Shown here in pieces: positions 1 to 7,367 of a DNA stretch of 12,635 bases. The notes beneath the pieces are model-generated. The model did not search any database and had not been told where the DNA came from. It saw only the letters and a list, made by a program, of their open reading frames with translations. Within the stretch, counting starts at the first letter, position 1. Every line of letters starts with the position of its first letter. A program made the translations under genes and the position numbers. The DNA is taken from the NCBI GenBank assembly GCA_958453575.1, contig CAUDYH010000007.1, positions 1 to 12,635 of the forward strand. The letters are read 5' to 3'. Origin of the DNA: an uncultured Collinsella sp. (lineage in GTDB: Bacteria; Actinomycetota; Coriobacteriia; Coriobacteriales; Coriobacteriaceae).

Positions 1-86
1 TCAATCTCTTGCCAACTGATGTCGCGCGCTGCGCAGGCGCGAGCGGAATCGTGCGTCTTGGTGCCGTGAAGTCCCACGGCCTTTAG
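1..86 (+). CDS. possible 3' end of an upstream gene (partial, unidentified)
   Basis: An open frame enters from the left edge (first whole codon at base 3) and ends at a TAG at 84-86. It gives about 27 residues ending GASGIVRLGAVKSHGL. The stop lies 21 bp before the ATG of the PTS gene, which is normal operon spacing and is the main reason to list it. The GASGIVRLG stretch faintly recalls the C-terminal part of PTS EIIB domains (GAxGVVxxG), but that is too short to rely on. Another frame is also open from base 1 to a TGA at 67-69, so the coding frame is uncertain. No function is assigned. Confidence 0.3.
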   Translation, partial: NLLPTDVARCAGASGIVRLGAVKSHGL

Positions 87-107
87 TTGGAAGAGAAGGG
101 ATTCGAC

Positions 108-1556
108 ATGGCTGTCGATAACAAGAAGATTGCCGAGGACGTGCTTGCTGCCGTCGGCGGCGCCTCCAATGTGACGAACGCGACGCACTGCATGACCCGC
201 CTGCGTCTTAACCTCAAGGATCAGTCCATTCCCAATGACGATGAAGTAAAGAAGATCAAGGGCGTGCTGGGTGCACAGTGGTCTGGCGGCCAGTATCAGG
301 TCATCATTGGCCAGAACGTGCCGAAGGTCTATGACGCCGCCATTGCGCTGGGCGTCAAGGGCGAAGGCTCCATTGACGAGAACCTCGATGACGGCATCAA
401 GGAGCCACTGACGGTCAAGACTGCGGGCAAGAAGGCCCTTAACTACCTGTCCAAGACAATGTGCATGACGATCCCCATTATCATGGGCGCCGCCATGTTC
501 CGCACACTTGCCGTACTTTGCGGCGACGGCATGCTCGGTATCTGGTCTGCTGATTCCGACATCTACAACTTCTTCTACAACTGGATTTACAACGCAGGCT
601 ATTATTTCCTCCCTGTTTATCTGGGTTGGGCTGCCGCAAAGCAGCTCGGCTGCAGCCAGCCGCTCGGCATGATGCTCGGCGGCGTGCTCATTGCCCCTGA
701 GTTCATGACGCTGGTCAACGCTGCGGCGGATTCGGGTGCTACGACCACGATGGTTTACGGCGCGCTCCCGGCTCAGCTGAACAACTATTCTGCGACCGTG
801 CTCCCCATGCTGCTGTCTATGCCGGTGCTGATGGTCGTCGAGAAGTTCATGAAGAAGATCATCCCCGACATGCTCTCCACGGTGTTTGTGCCCGTGTGCA
901 CCATGGCTGTGATGACCCCCGTTTCCCTGTGCGCCCTAGCTCCGATTGGTTCCATTCTGGGCGACCTGGTCGGCAACTTTATGTTCGGCCTCGGAAACGC
1001 TGGCGGCATCGTCACGATCCTCTCCCTCGTCGCCATTGCTGCGCTTTGGGAGTTCCTGGTTATGACCGGTATGCACCAGGTTCTGATTGCCCTCGGCATT
1101 GTGCAGGTGCTCACCTCAGGGTCTGACTCCTGCGTTATGGTCGCGGGTGCTATCGCTCAGTTCGCCACGTGGGGCATGGCCTTCGGTGCCTTCCTGCGCC
1201 TTAAGGAGGTCGACGAAAAGGGCGCTATGCTTGGTTTCTCGCTCTCCGGCATTGTCGGTGGCGTGACGGAGCCCGCGCTGTATGGCTGCGGCTTTAAGTA
1301 TACTCGCTGCCTGGGTGCCATGGTCGCGGGCGGCGCTATCGGCGGCCTGATCGCGGCTCTCACTAATGTGACCACGTATGTTTTGGGCGCAACTAATATC
1401 CTTGGTATTACAGGTTATGTTGCAGGCGGAACTGCTAATCTCGTATGGGGCTGCGTTGCATCGGGCACTGCATTTGTTGCCGCCGCTGCCATCGCCTACT
1501 TCTTTGGCTTTACCAAGGAGCAGCTCGACGAAGACGCTGCTGCCGCCAAAGCCTAA
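108..1556 (+). CDS. PTS sugar transporter, EIIBC component (glucose/beta-glucoside superfamily)
   Basis: This is a 482-residue membrane permease that takes up a sugar and phosphorylates it using phosphate relayed from EI, HPr and EIIA. The N-terminal EIIB domain (about 1-90) has the phospho-accepting cysteine C28 in ATHCMTRLRL, the classic EIIB signature. The EIIC domain (about 105-475) is strongly hydrophobic and has family motifs MTGMH (319-323) and GGVTEPALYG (384-393), the latter matching the G-I-T-E-P-x-x-Y-G substrate loop. No EIIA domain is fused, so EIIA must come from another gene. I chose ATG 108 over an in-frame TTG at 87 because AGAAGGG (94-100) sits 7 bp before it. It is followed after 77 bp by a ChbG-type deacetylase, which suggests an N-acetylated substrate. 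The exact sugar cannot be read from sequence; glucoside, trehalose or amino-sugar derivatives are all possible. Confidence 0.93.
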   Translation: MAVDNKKIAEDVLAAVGGASNVTNATHCMTRLRLNLKDQSIPNDDEVKKIKGVLGAQWSGGQYQVIIGQNVPKVYDAAIALGVKGEGSIDENLDDGIKEPLTVKTAGKKALNYLSKTMCMTIPIIMGAAMFRTLAVLCGDGMLGIWSADSDIYNFFYNWIYNAGYYFLPVYLGWAAAKQLGCSQPLGMMLGGVLIAPEFMTLVNAAADSGATTTMVYGALPAQLNNYSATVLPMLLSMPVLMVVEKFMKKIIPDMLSTVFVPVCTMAVMTPVSLCALAPIGSILGDLVGNFMFGLGNAGGIVTILSLVAIAALWEFLVMTGMHQVLIALGIVQVLTSGSDSCVMVAGAIAQFATWGMAFGAFLRLKEVDEKGAMLGFSLSGIVGGVTEPALYGCGFKYTRCLGAMVAGGAIGGLIAALTNVTTYVLGATNILGITGYVAGGTANLVWGCVASGTAFVAAAAIAYFFGFTKEQLDEDAAAAKA

Positions 1557-1583
1557 AGCATCCGTTCGGTAGGACAATTATCT

Positions 1584-1615
1584 GGGGCACTTGGCTGCGC
1601 TTCAAGTGTCCCTTT
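1584..1615 (+). terminator. terminator-like hairpin between the PTS gene and the deacetylase
   Basis: Bases 1584-1593 (GGGGCACTTG) pair with 1603-1612 (CAAGTGTCCC), giving a 10-bp stem with one G-U pair and a 9-base loop. It is followed by only three T residues, so it could be a weak terminator or a structure that lowers readthrough or stabilises the upstream message. The gap shows no convincing promoter, so the downstream gene is probably co-transcribed with reduced expression. Confidence 0.5.
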
Positions 1616-1633
1616 CCGTAGATGGGGGTCAAT

Positions 1634-2398
1634 ATGAAGCAATTGCTCATTCGTGCCGACGATATCGGTTATTCGTATGCCGTTAACCTGGGGATTGCCC
1701 GCAGTATCAATGAGGGCCTGGTGCGCTCGGCGGGACTTATGCCCAATATGCCCGAGGCCGAGCGTGGCTGGTCGCTCGTGGCGGATGTCGGCATTGCGGT
1801 GGGTCAGCACACCAACGTGTGCCTGGGCAAGCCGTGTGCCGACCCGGCGCTCATTCCGAGCATGCTCAACGAGAACGGCGAGTTCCATAGCAGCCGTACC
1901 TTCCGCGATCATTTTAAGCGCGGCGAGGAGTTGATAGACTTCGACGAGGCCTGCATCGAGATCCGCGCGCAGCATGACCGCTTTGTCGAGATCGTGGGCC
2001 GCGAGCCCGATTACTTTGAGGCCCATGCCGTCATGAGCAAAAACCTTAACCGAGCGATCTCGGCGGTTGCTCAGGAGCTGGGCCTTAAGGAGCAAAAGGC
2101 GAGCTTCGACCCCGCGGCTGTGGTGCATTGCGGAGATACTGATCTGCGCATGGTGATGCGCTCGATGGAGCCGGGCTACGAGCCCAAAGAGGCAATCATG
2201 CAGACGGTTCGCGAGATGGTGGACGGCGAGACGGTCGTCTTTGTGTGCCATCCGGGCTATCTCGATCGTTTTATCCTGGAGAACAGCTCGCTCACGACCG
2301 ACCGCACCAAGGAAGTCGATGCGCTGATCGACCCCGAGCTTCGCACTTGGCTTGAGTCTCAACCTGATCTTCGCCTGATCGACTACCGCGACCTGTAA
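1634..2398 (+). CDS. YdjC/ChbG-family carbohydrate deacetylase
   Basis: This 254-residue cytoplasmic enzyme belongs to the YdjC-like family. ChbG of that family removes the N-acetyl group from chitobiose-type phosphosugars using a divalent metal. Visible motifs are ADDIGYSYAVNLGI (8-21, with D9/D10 for base and metal), GQHTNV (57-62, metal ligand H59), H131 in the third metal motif and CHPGYLD (205-211). The length matches the family (about 240-300). The third motif reads FEAHAVMSKN instead of the usual D-S-H-x-H form, so the substrate pocket may differ. ATG 1634 is preferred over an in-frame ATG at 1622 because the GGGGG run (1624-1628) then acts as ribosome binding site, and the protein starts directly before the first strand. 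Its place behind a PTS permease suggests it deacetylates the imported sugar phosphate. Confidence 0.9.
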   Translation: MKQLLIRADDIGYSYAVNLGIARSINEGLVRSAGLMPNMPEAERGWSLVADVGIAVGQHTNVCLGKPCADPALIPSMLNENGEFHSSRTFRDHFKRGEELIDFDEACIEIRAQHDRFVEIVGREPDYFEAHAVMSKNLNRAISAVAQELGLKEQKASFDPAAVVHCGDTDLRMVMRSMEPGYEPKEAIMQTVREMVDGETVVFVCHPGYLDRFILENSSLTTDRTKEVDALIDPELRTWLESQPDLRLIDYRDL

Positions 2399-2408
2399 GG
2401 ACCCAAGT

Positions 2409-2439
2409 CACCACAAAGGGGACAGTCGCCTTTGTGGTG
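2409..2439. repeat. 31-base near-perfect palindrome
   Basis: CACCACAAAGG (2409-2419) is the exact reverse complement of CCTTTGTGGTG (2429-2439). The centre continues the symmetry around A2424, with a single mismatch (G2420 opposite G2428). The palindrome lies 10 bp after the deacetylase stop and just before a separate strong terminator. It has no T-tract of its own, so it is not simply a second terminator. It could be an RNA 3'-end stabiliser, a protein-binding palindrome or one copy of a dispersed intergenic repeat. No second copy is seen in this window. Confidence 0.75.
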
Positions 2440-2444
2440 GTTCT

Positions 2445-2479
2445 GGCGCCGTTGCCATTATGGCGGCGGCGTCTTTTTT
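2445..2479 (+). terminator. strong intrinsic terminator after the deacetylase gene
   Basis: GGCGCCGTTGCCA (2445-2457) pairs with TGGCGGCGGCGTC (2461-2473), giving a 13-bp stem with three G-U pairs and a 3-base TTA loop. A run of six T residues (2474-2479) follows at once. This is a textbook rho-independent terminator. It ends the PTS-deacetylase unit, so the gene at 2538 must have its own promoter, for which only a weak TAGAGT (2495-2500) is visible. Confidence 0.9.
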
Positions 2480-2537
2480 GTCCGTGCGGCGCGGTAGAGT
2501 GTAGGCGGTTGAAATTTGCGTCCATCGAGGAGCTGCC

Positions 2538-4295
2538 ATGAACGAGATCAAGTGCCCGCATTGCGGCGAAGTGTTTAAGGGCGATGCGTCCGGCTATGCA
2601 GATATCGTCAAACAGGTGCGCGATGCCGAGTTCTCGCGCGATCTTGATGAGCGTGTGAAGGCGGTCCAGCGCGAGGGCGAGCAGGCGCTGGAGCTTGAGC
2701 GTTCGCGTTCGACGGCTGCCTTGCAAAAGGCAGAGTCTCAGCGCGACGCTGAGCTCGTAGAGCAGAAGAACGCTGCGGCTCAACAGCTGGCGCAAGAAGT
2801 CGCCAAGCGCGATGCCGAGCTTGCCGAGCTGCGCGCCAAGCTCGAAGGCGCTACTGCAGAGCGCGAGAGTGCAAGCCAGCGCGCGGCGGTTGAGGCCCGC
2901 GCCGATGCTCAAAAGGAGAATGCCGAACTGCAGCGCGAGATCGACAACCTGCGTGCGCAGTTGGGGCGCAAAGATGATGAAGCCAAGCTTGCCGAGGCAG
3001 CGGCACGCAATGCTGCTCAAAACGACCTGTCCGCACGTGATGCCCAGATTGCCGAGCTGCAAGCCAGGCTCGCCGCGGCGGACAAGGCCCAGGAGATGGC
3101 GCTTGCTGCTGCTGCGGCCGAATCGCAGCGTGAGCTCGAGGCCGCTCGCAGCGAGGCCGAACGTACGCTTGCTGACTATCGCGCGAAGGTTCAGGAGAAG
3201 TTTTCCGTCGCAAAGGCTCAGTCCGAGCAGGAGGCCGAGGGTCTGCGTGCTCAGCTGCGCGAACAGGAACTGACGGCCAAGATGAACCTATCGGAGGCGG
3301 TCGCCGCGGCGGAGCGTGAGCGTGACGAGGCCCGCGCCAAGCTCACGAGTGAGCTGGCGGTGCGCGATTCACGCGAGGAGCAGGCCAAGGCGGCACACGA
3401 GCTCGAACTTGCGCAGACCAAGCGCGCGAACGAGGAACTGATTCGCTACAAGGATGAAGAGATTGAGCGCCTTAAGGACATGAAGGTCCGCCTGTCCACC
3501 AAGATGGTGGGCGAGTCGCTCGAGCAGCACTGCGAGACCGAGTTTAATCGTCTGCGCATGACGGCGTTTCCCAACGCGTACTTCGAGAAAGATAACGATG
3601 CGTCCGAGGGCACCAAGGGCGACTTTATCTTCCGCGAGTGCGACGCGAGCGGCAACGAGATCATTTCGATCATGTTCGAGATGAAAAACGAGAACGACGA
3701 GACCGCGACCAAACACAAGAACGAGGATTTCTTTAAGAAACTCGATCACGATCGCCGCCAGAAAGGCTGCGAGTATGCGGTGCTCTGCACCCTGCTGGAG
3801 CCCGAGAGTGACCTCTATAACGCGGGTATCGTCGACGTGAGTTACCGCTATGAGAAGATGTACGTGATCCGCCCGCAGTTCTTCATCCCCATGATTACGC
3901 TCCTTCGCAACGCCGCTATGGGTTCGCTTCGCTATAAGCAGGAACTGGCGGAGTACAAACAGCAGAATATCGATGTCACGAACTTCGAAGCCAAGATGGA
4001 GAAGTTCAAGGATGGCTTCTCGCGCAACTACAACCTGGCGAGCAAGCAATTCGAGTCGGCAATCAAGGAGATCGATGCCGCCATTAAGCAGCTCGAGAAG
4101 ACCAAGGACGACTTGCGCCGCAGCACCGAGAACCTACGCTTGGCCCACAACAAGGCCGATGAGCTTACCATTCGCAAGCTCACATGGGGCAACAAGACCA
4201 TGAAGGCAGCGTTTGACGAGGCGCGCGAGGCTGCGCCAGAGACAAACGAGGAGCCAGCCGAGGCGGATTCGTATGAGGTCGAGGATGCCGAGTAA
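2538..4295 (+). CDS. DUF2130 coiled-coil protein, possible PD-(D/E)XK nuclease-fold domain
   Basis: This is a 585-residue soluble protein of unknown function. It opens with IKCPHCGEVF (C6, C9), half of a zinc ribbon. A long charged Ala/Glu/Arg-rich coiled coil (about 25-320) follows. The conserved DUF2130 block runs about 315-455 (KMVGESLEQHCETEF, NAYFEKDNDASEGTKGDF, MFEMKNEND, CEYAVLCTLLEPESD). After it comes a second helical or coiled-coil segment (about 455-550) and an acidic tail. D362 (GDF) and E381-x-K383 (FEMKNE) are 19 residues apart, the pattern of a PD-(D/E)XK nuclease core, with a helix containing acidic residues in front. Nuclease activity is inference. GAGGAG at 2527-2532 lies 5 bp before the ATG and fixes the start. 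The gene stands alone between a terminator and a convergent neighbour. No signal peptide or membrane segment is seen. Family assignment is firm; role is open. Confidence 0.88.
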   Translation: MNEIKCPHCGEVFKGDASGYADIVKQVRDAEFSRDLDERVKAVQREGEQALELERSRSTAALQKAESQRDAELVEQKNAAAQQLAQEVAKRDAELAELRAKLEGATAERESASQRAAVEARADAQKENAELQREIDNLRAQLGRKDDEAKLAEAAARNAAQNDLSARDAQIAELQARLAAADKAQEMALAAAAAESQRELEAARSEAERTLADYRAKVQEKFSVAKAQSEQEAEGLRAQLREQELTAKMNLSEAVAAAERERDEARAKLTSELAVRDSREEQAKAAHELELAQTKRANEELIRYKDEEIERLKDMKVRLSTKMVGESLEQHCETEFNRLRMTAFPNAYFEKDNDASEGTKGDFIFRECDASGNEIISIMFEMKNENDETATKHKNEDFFKKLDHDRRQKGCEYAVLCTLLEPESDLYNAGIVDVSYRYEKMYVIRPQFFIPMITLLRNAAMGSLRYKQELAEYKQQNIDVTNFEAKMEKFKDGFSRNYNLASKQFESAIKEIDAAIKQLEKTKDDLRRSTENLRLAHNKADELTIRKLTWGNKTMKAAFDEAREAAPETNEEPAEADSYEVEDAE

Positions 4296-4311
4296 GGCAT
4301 AGCGGATAGTG

Positions 4312-4359
4312 AAAAAGCGGGGCTGCTGGCGATGTTGCCAACAGCCCCGCTTCGTTTCG
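4312..4359. terminator. bidirectional terminator between convergent genes
   Basis: AAGCGGGGCTG (4315-4325) pairs with CAGCCCCGCTT (4342-4352) as a perfect 11-bp stem. A C/A mismatch and four more pairs (TGGC/GCCA) sit inside it. On the minus strand the stem is followed by five T residues (complement of 4312-4316), a good terminator for the helicase gene ending at 4375. On the plus strand the tail is TTCGTTTCGT, weaker but serviceable for the DUF2130 gene ending at 4295. Confidence 0.88.
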
Positions 4360-4374
4360 TCCCAATATGCTTGG

Positions 4375-7056
4375 CTAATCCTCGAGCAAATCCTCGATAA
4401 AACCGACGCGGTAGTTCTTGAAGATGACCTCGCCACCGTCTTGCGTGGCGTCCAGATCGACATCGCCCATGATGCCAAAGTCGTGGTCGCCGTCCTCGTC
4501 GGCAAAAATCTGGTGCACGTGCCACACGTGGAGCGCCTTCTCGTCGGACTCGTCGATCGAGAACATAGCAGAGGAGCGCGCGTCGCCGTCGGTGAGAATC
4601 TCCTCGTGCTGCTCGTGGTAAGCGTCGAGTGCTTTTTGCCAGCGGATCTCGCTCATGCCCCAGTCGTCGTCGAGTTCGCCCAGGTCGCGCACATGCTCGC
4701 GGGCGGCAAGAGTCACGCGGCGGAAGAGCGCGTTGCGCACCAACAGCGTGCAGCCGCGACGGTCCGCCACGACCTCGTCGATGCCCTGCGGCGGCGTGGC
4801 GTCGAGGGCTGCCGGGTTGCCAGCGTTCTCCCACTCGTCTACCAAGCTCGAGTCGACCGAGCGCACCACAAAGCCCAGCCACGAGATAATGTCGCGCAGG
4901 CGCTCGTCGCGCTTCTCGATGGGTACGGTGCGGTCGAGCGAACGGTAAGCCTCTGCCAGGTAGCGCAGCAAAATGCCCTCGGAGCGGGCGATGCCGAGCT
5001 TTTGAATGTAGCCCTTAAAATCGCTCGCGCTCTCCAGCATATCGCGCAGAACGCTCTTGGGAGAGAGTTGGTAGTCGTTTGCCCAGGGTACTTCCTGGCA
5101 GTACTTGTCAAAGGCGGCGTCGAGCAGGTCCTCAAGCGGCTTTTCGTACGTGACGTCCTGAATACGCTCCAGGCGCTCCTCATACTCGATGCCCTCGGCC
5201 TTCATCTCGGCCATAGCGCGATCGCGCGCGGCACGCTCCTGTGCGCGCAGCACCTGTTTGGGGTCCTCGAGCGTGGCCTCGACCATCGAGATCAGATCCA
5301 TGGTATAGGTCTCGCTCTCGGGATCGAGCAGCTCCAGCGCGGCAAGCAAAAACGGTGAGAGCGGCTGGTCGAGCGCAAAGTCCTCGGGCAGGTCGACCGT
5401 CAGCGCGTAGTCGATGTCCGGCGCGGCATCAGCCGGAGCGTCGGGTGCGGGCGGTACCTCGGTGCGCACGACGACGCCGGAGTCGATGAGCGTGGCGAAG
5501 ATTTCGTCGGCGCGAACCTCGAGCTTAGCCTTTTCTTCGGGAGTCTGCAGGCTCGTCTCGATGAGGTCGTGTACGCGGGCGCGGGCGTCGCCGCCCTGCT
5601 CGACCACGCTAATCACCATGGAGTGTGTGATGCGAAGGCGCGGCTTGAGCGTTTCGGGCTGCGTCTCGATCAGGCGCTCAAAGGTCTGCTTGTTCCAGGT
5701 GACAAAGCCCTCGGGGGCCTTCTTCTTTTTAATCTTGCGGAGCTTCTTGGGGTCGTCGCCCGCCTTGGCCATGAGCTTGGCGTTCTCGATCTCGTGCTCG
5801 GGTGCCTCGGCAATCACCATGCCCTCGGTATCGAAGCCCGAGCGGCCGGCGCGACCGGCAATCTGATGAAACTCGCGGGCGCGCAGACGACGCATCTTGT
5901 AGCCGTCGAACTTGGTGAGCGCGGTGAGCACCACGGTATGGATGGGCACGTTGATACCGACGCCGAGCGTATCGGTGCCGCAGATGACGGGCAACAGGCC
6001 CTGTTGTGCCAAGCGCTCGACCAGCAGACGATAGCGCGGCAACATGCCAGCATGGTGCACGCCGACGCCGCATCCGAGCAAGCGCTTAAGAATCTTGCCA
6101 AAGGCCGTCGAGAAGCTCGTGCCCTTGGCCGCCTCCTTGATGGCCCCACGCTGCTCCTTGCTGGCAATACCAAAGTTGGCGAGGGATTGCGCCGTCGCAA
6201 GTGCGGCGTCCTGGCTAAAGTGCACGATGTAGAGCGGGGCCTCGCCGCGGCGCATTGCGAGCTCGACCGTGCCCTCGAGGGAGGTCGTCACGTAGTCGTA
6301 GCTCAGCGGCACGGGGCGTGGGGCATCGACGACCAGATCGCACGCGGCGCCGGTGTGCTCCTCGAGTGAGGCGGCGATCGCGGTGACATCGCCGAGCGTG
6401 GCGCTCATGAGCATGAATTGTGTGTGAGGCAGGGTGAGCAGCGGTACCTGCCAGGCCCAACCGCGATCGGGGTCGGCAAAGTAGTGGAACTCGTCCATGG
6501 CGACGCAGCCCACATCGGCATCTTCGCCCTCGCGCAGTGCGTCGTTAGCAAGGATCTCTGCCGTGCAGCAGATGACGGGCGCTTTAGTATTGATATGCGT
6601 GTCGCCGGTGATCATACCGACGTTATCGCGGCCGAGCACCTGTACCAGGTCGAAGAACTTTTCGCTGACCAAGGCTTTGATGGGGGCCGTGTAATAGCAG
6701 CGCTTGCCCTGCGCCATGCCCATAAAGAGCATGCCCAGCGCGACGAGCGATTTGCCCGATCCGGTCGGTGTGCCCAAAATGACGTGATCGCCGGCAGCCA
6801 GGTCCATGAGGGCCTCTTCTTGGTGATCCCACAGCTCGATGCCGCGGTCGCTCGTCCATTCAAAGAAGCGTTCGAAGGCCTGATCGGCCGTGAGCCACGG
6901 TTCGGGCTCACTGCCGTCTTCGGGCTCCCACCAGGTGGGGGAGAGCGCGCCGAGCGAGCCGAACTCGGCCTCGGTTCCCGTGCCGCCCGAGAATGAGCTG
7001 GCGGCGCCGGCGCCCGAGACGGTGCTGGCGGCGGTATCTGTCGTGGTCTGTGCCAT
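4375..7056 (-). CDS. Ski2-like DEAD/DEAH superfamily 2 helicase with DUF3516-type C-terminus
   Basis: This 893-residue ATP-dependent helicase is probably an RNA helicase, by analogy with Ski2/Mtr4/HelY relatives. After a low-complexity Ala/Gly/Ser leader (1-35) come motif I GTPTGSGKS (95-103, K102), Ia TAPIKALVSEKF (123-134), motif II DEFH (188-191), motif III SAT (218-220), the V-like stretch GTDTLGVGINVP (360-371) and motif VI QIAGRAGRSG (398-407). All ATPase motifs are intact. The C-terminal half (about 450-893), acidic and helical, fits the DUF3516 region of actinobacterial helicases. An in-frame TTG at 7089 would add 11 residues. ATG 7056 is preferred because a purine-rich AGAGAAAG lies about 9 bp upstream and a -10 box about 35 bp upstream. 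It runs in the same direction as the TrmB-like gene but 311 bp away, so it is probably expressed separately. RNA turnover or ribosome-related work is inferred, not shown. Confidence 0.93.
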   Translation of the reverse strand: MAQTTTDTAASTVSGAGAASSFSGGTGTEAEFGSLGALSPTWWEPEDGSEPEPWLTADQAFERFFEWTSDRGIELWDHQEEALMDLAAGDHVILGTPTGSGKSLVALGMLFMGMAQGKRCYYTAPIKALVSEKFFDLVQVLGRDNVGMITGDTHINTKAPVICCTAEILANDALREGEDADVGCVAMDEFHYFADPDRGWAWQVPLLTLPHTQFMLMSATLGDVTAIAASLEEHTGAACDLVVDAPRPVPLSYDYVTTSLEGTVELAMRRGEAPLYIVHFSQDAALATAQSLANFGIASKEQRGAIKEAAKGTSFSTAFGKILKRLLGCGVGVHHAGMLPRYRLLVERLAQQGLLPVICGTDTLGVGINVPIHTVVLTALTKFDGYKMRRLRAREFHQIAGRAGRSGFDTEGMVIAEAPEHEIENAKLMAKAGDDPKKLRKIKKKKAPEGFVTWNKQTFERLIETQPETLKPRLRITHSMVISVVEQGGDARARVHDLIETSLQTPEEKAKLEVRADEIFATLIDSGVVVRTEVPPAPDAPADAAPDIDYALTVDLPEDFALDQPLSPFLLAALELLDPESETYTMDLISMVEATLEDPKQVLRAQERAARDRAMAEMKAEGIEYEERLERIQDVTYEKPLEDLLDAAFDKYCQEVPWANDYQLSPKSVLRDMLESASDFKGYIQKLGIARSEGILLRYLAEAYRSLDRTVPIEKRDERLRDIISWLGFVVRSVDSSLVDEWENAGNPAALDATPPQGIDEVVADRRGCTLLVRNALFRRVTLAAREHVRDLGELDDDWGMSEIRWQKALDAYHEQHEEILTDGDARSSAMFSIDESDEKALHVWHVHQIFADEDGDHDFGIMGDVDLDATQDGGEVIFKNYRVGFIEDLLED

Positions 7057-7091
7057 GTGTGGTTGCTTTCTCTCGCGATTGTCCGCCAACT

Positions 7092-7097
7092 ATTATG
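7092..7097 (-). promoter_or_regulatory. candidate -10 box for the helicase gene
   Basis: On the minus strand this reads CATAAT, five of six matches to TATAAT, with its proximal edge about 35 bp before the helicase ATG. A start of transcription near 7085 would give a leader of about 30 bases that still contains the purine-rich ribosome binding region. No good -35 box is seen at the usual spacing, so the call is tentative. Confidence 0.4.
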
Positions 7098-7179
7098 GCG
7101 TAGCGGCGGCGCGGGGTGCCAGCGCGCGAGAAAATGCAGGAAATGGGCGTTCTGCCCAGCCGTTTGGTGCAGTAGCCAG

Positions 7180-7302
7180 CTAAGTGAGTAGACTTTTTGC
7201 GATATCGCGAGCACATGGCTTTTGCGCAAGGGCTCTACCTGCGGTTTTAGTTTTCGCTATGCGGGTTGTGCTTGGCTATTGCTAAATAGTCTACTCACTT
7301 AG
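7180..7302. repeat. 15-bp perfect inverted repeat with 93-bp spacer
   Basis: CTAAGTGAGTAGACT (7180-7194) recurs as its exact reverse complement at 7288-7302. Read outward-in, both arms continue alike (TTTTGC on the left, ATTTAGC on the right), so the shared unit is about 21 bases. The spacer holds smaller palindromes (GCGATATCGC 7199-7208, TTGCGCAA 7222-7229). It lies in the 311-bp gap (7057-7367) between the TrmB-like stop and the helicase start. The rest of that gap shows only the -10 candidate at 7092-7097 and nothing convincing in 7303-7367. No target-site duplication is seen outside the arms. It could be paired operator sites, a small MITE-like element or an invertible segment. Confidence 0.8.
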
Positions 7303-7367
7303 GTTTGAGGACCGTTCGCTGGCGCCTATTCGCGCTTGTTTGCCGATGCCGCGACCATCAGAAGCCC

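Noticed and set aside
87..107. Upstream TTG start for the PTS EIIBC gene
   Set aside because: ATG 108 has a well-placed AGAAGGG, and EIIB domains normally begin a few residues before the I-A-E-D helix seen there.
1553..2362. 269-codon minus-strand open frame opposite the deacetylase
   Set aside because: The plus-strand deacetylase has intact metal motifs; the antisense frame resembles no family.
4309..6996. Long plus-strand open frames (4309-5358, 5569-6369, 6418-6996) opposite the helicase
   Set aside because: The minus strand here carries an unbroken helicase with all its motifs. The opposite frames are low-complexity products of high-GC codon use with no recognisable domain or ribosome binding site.
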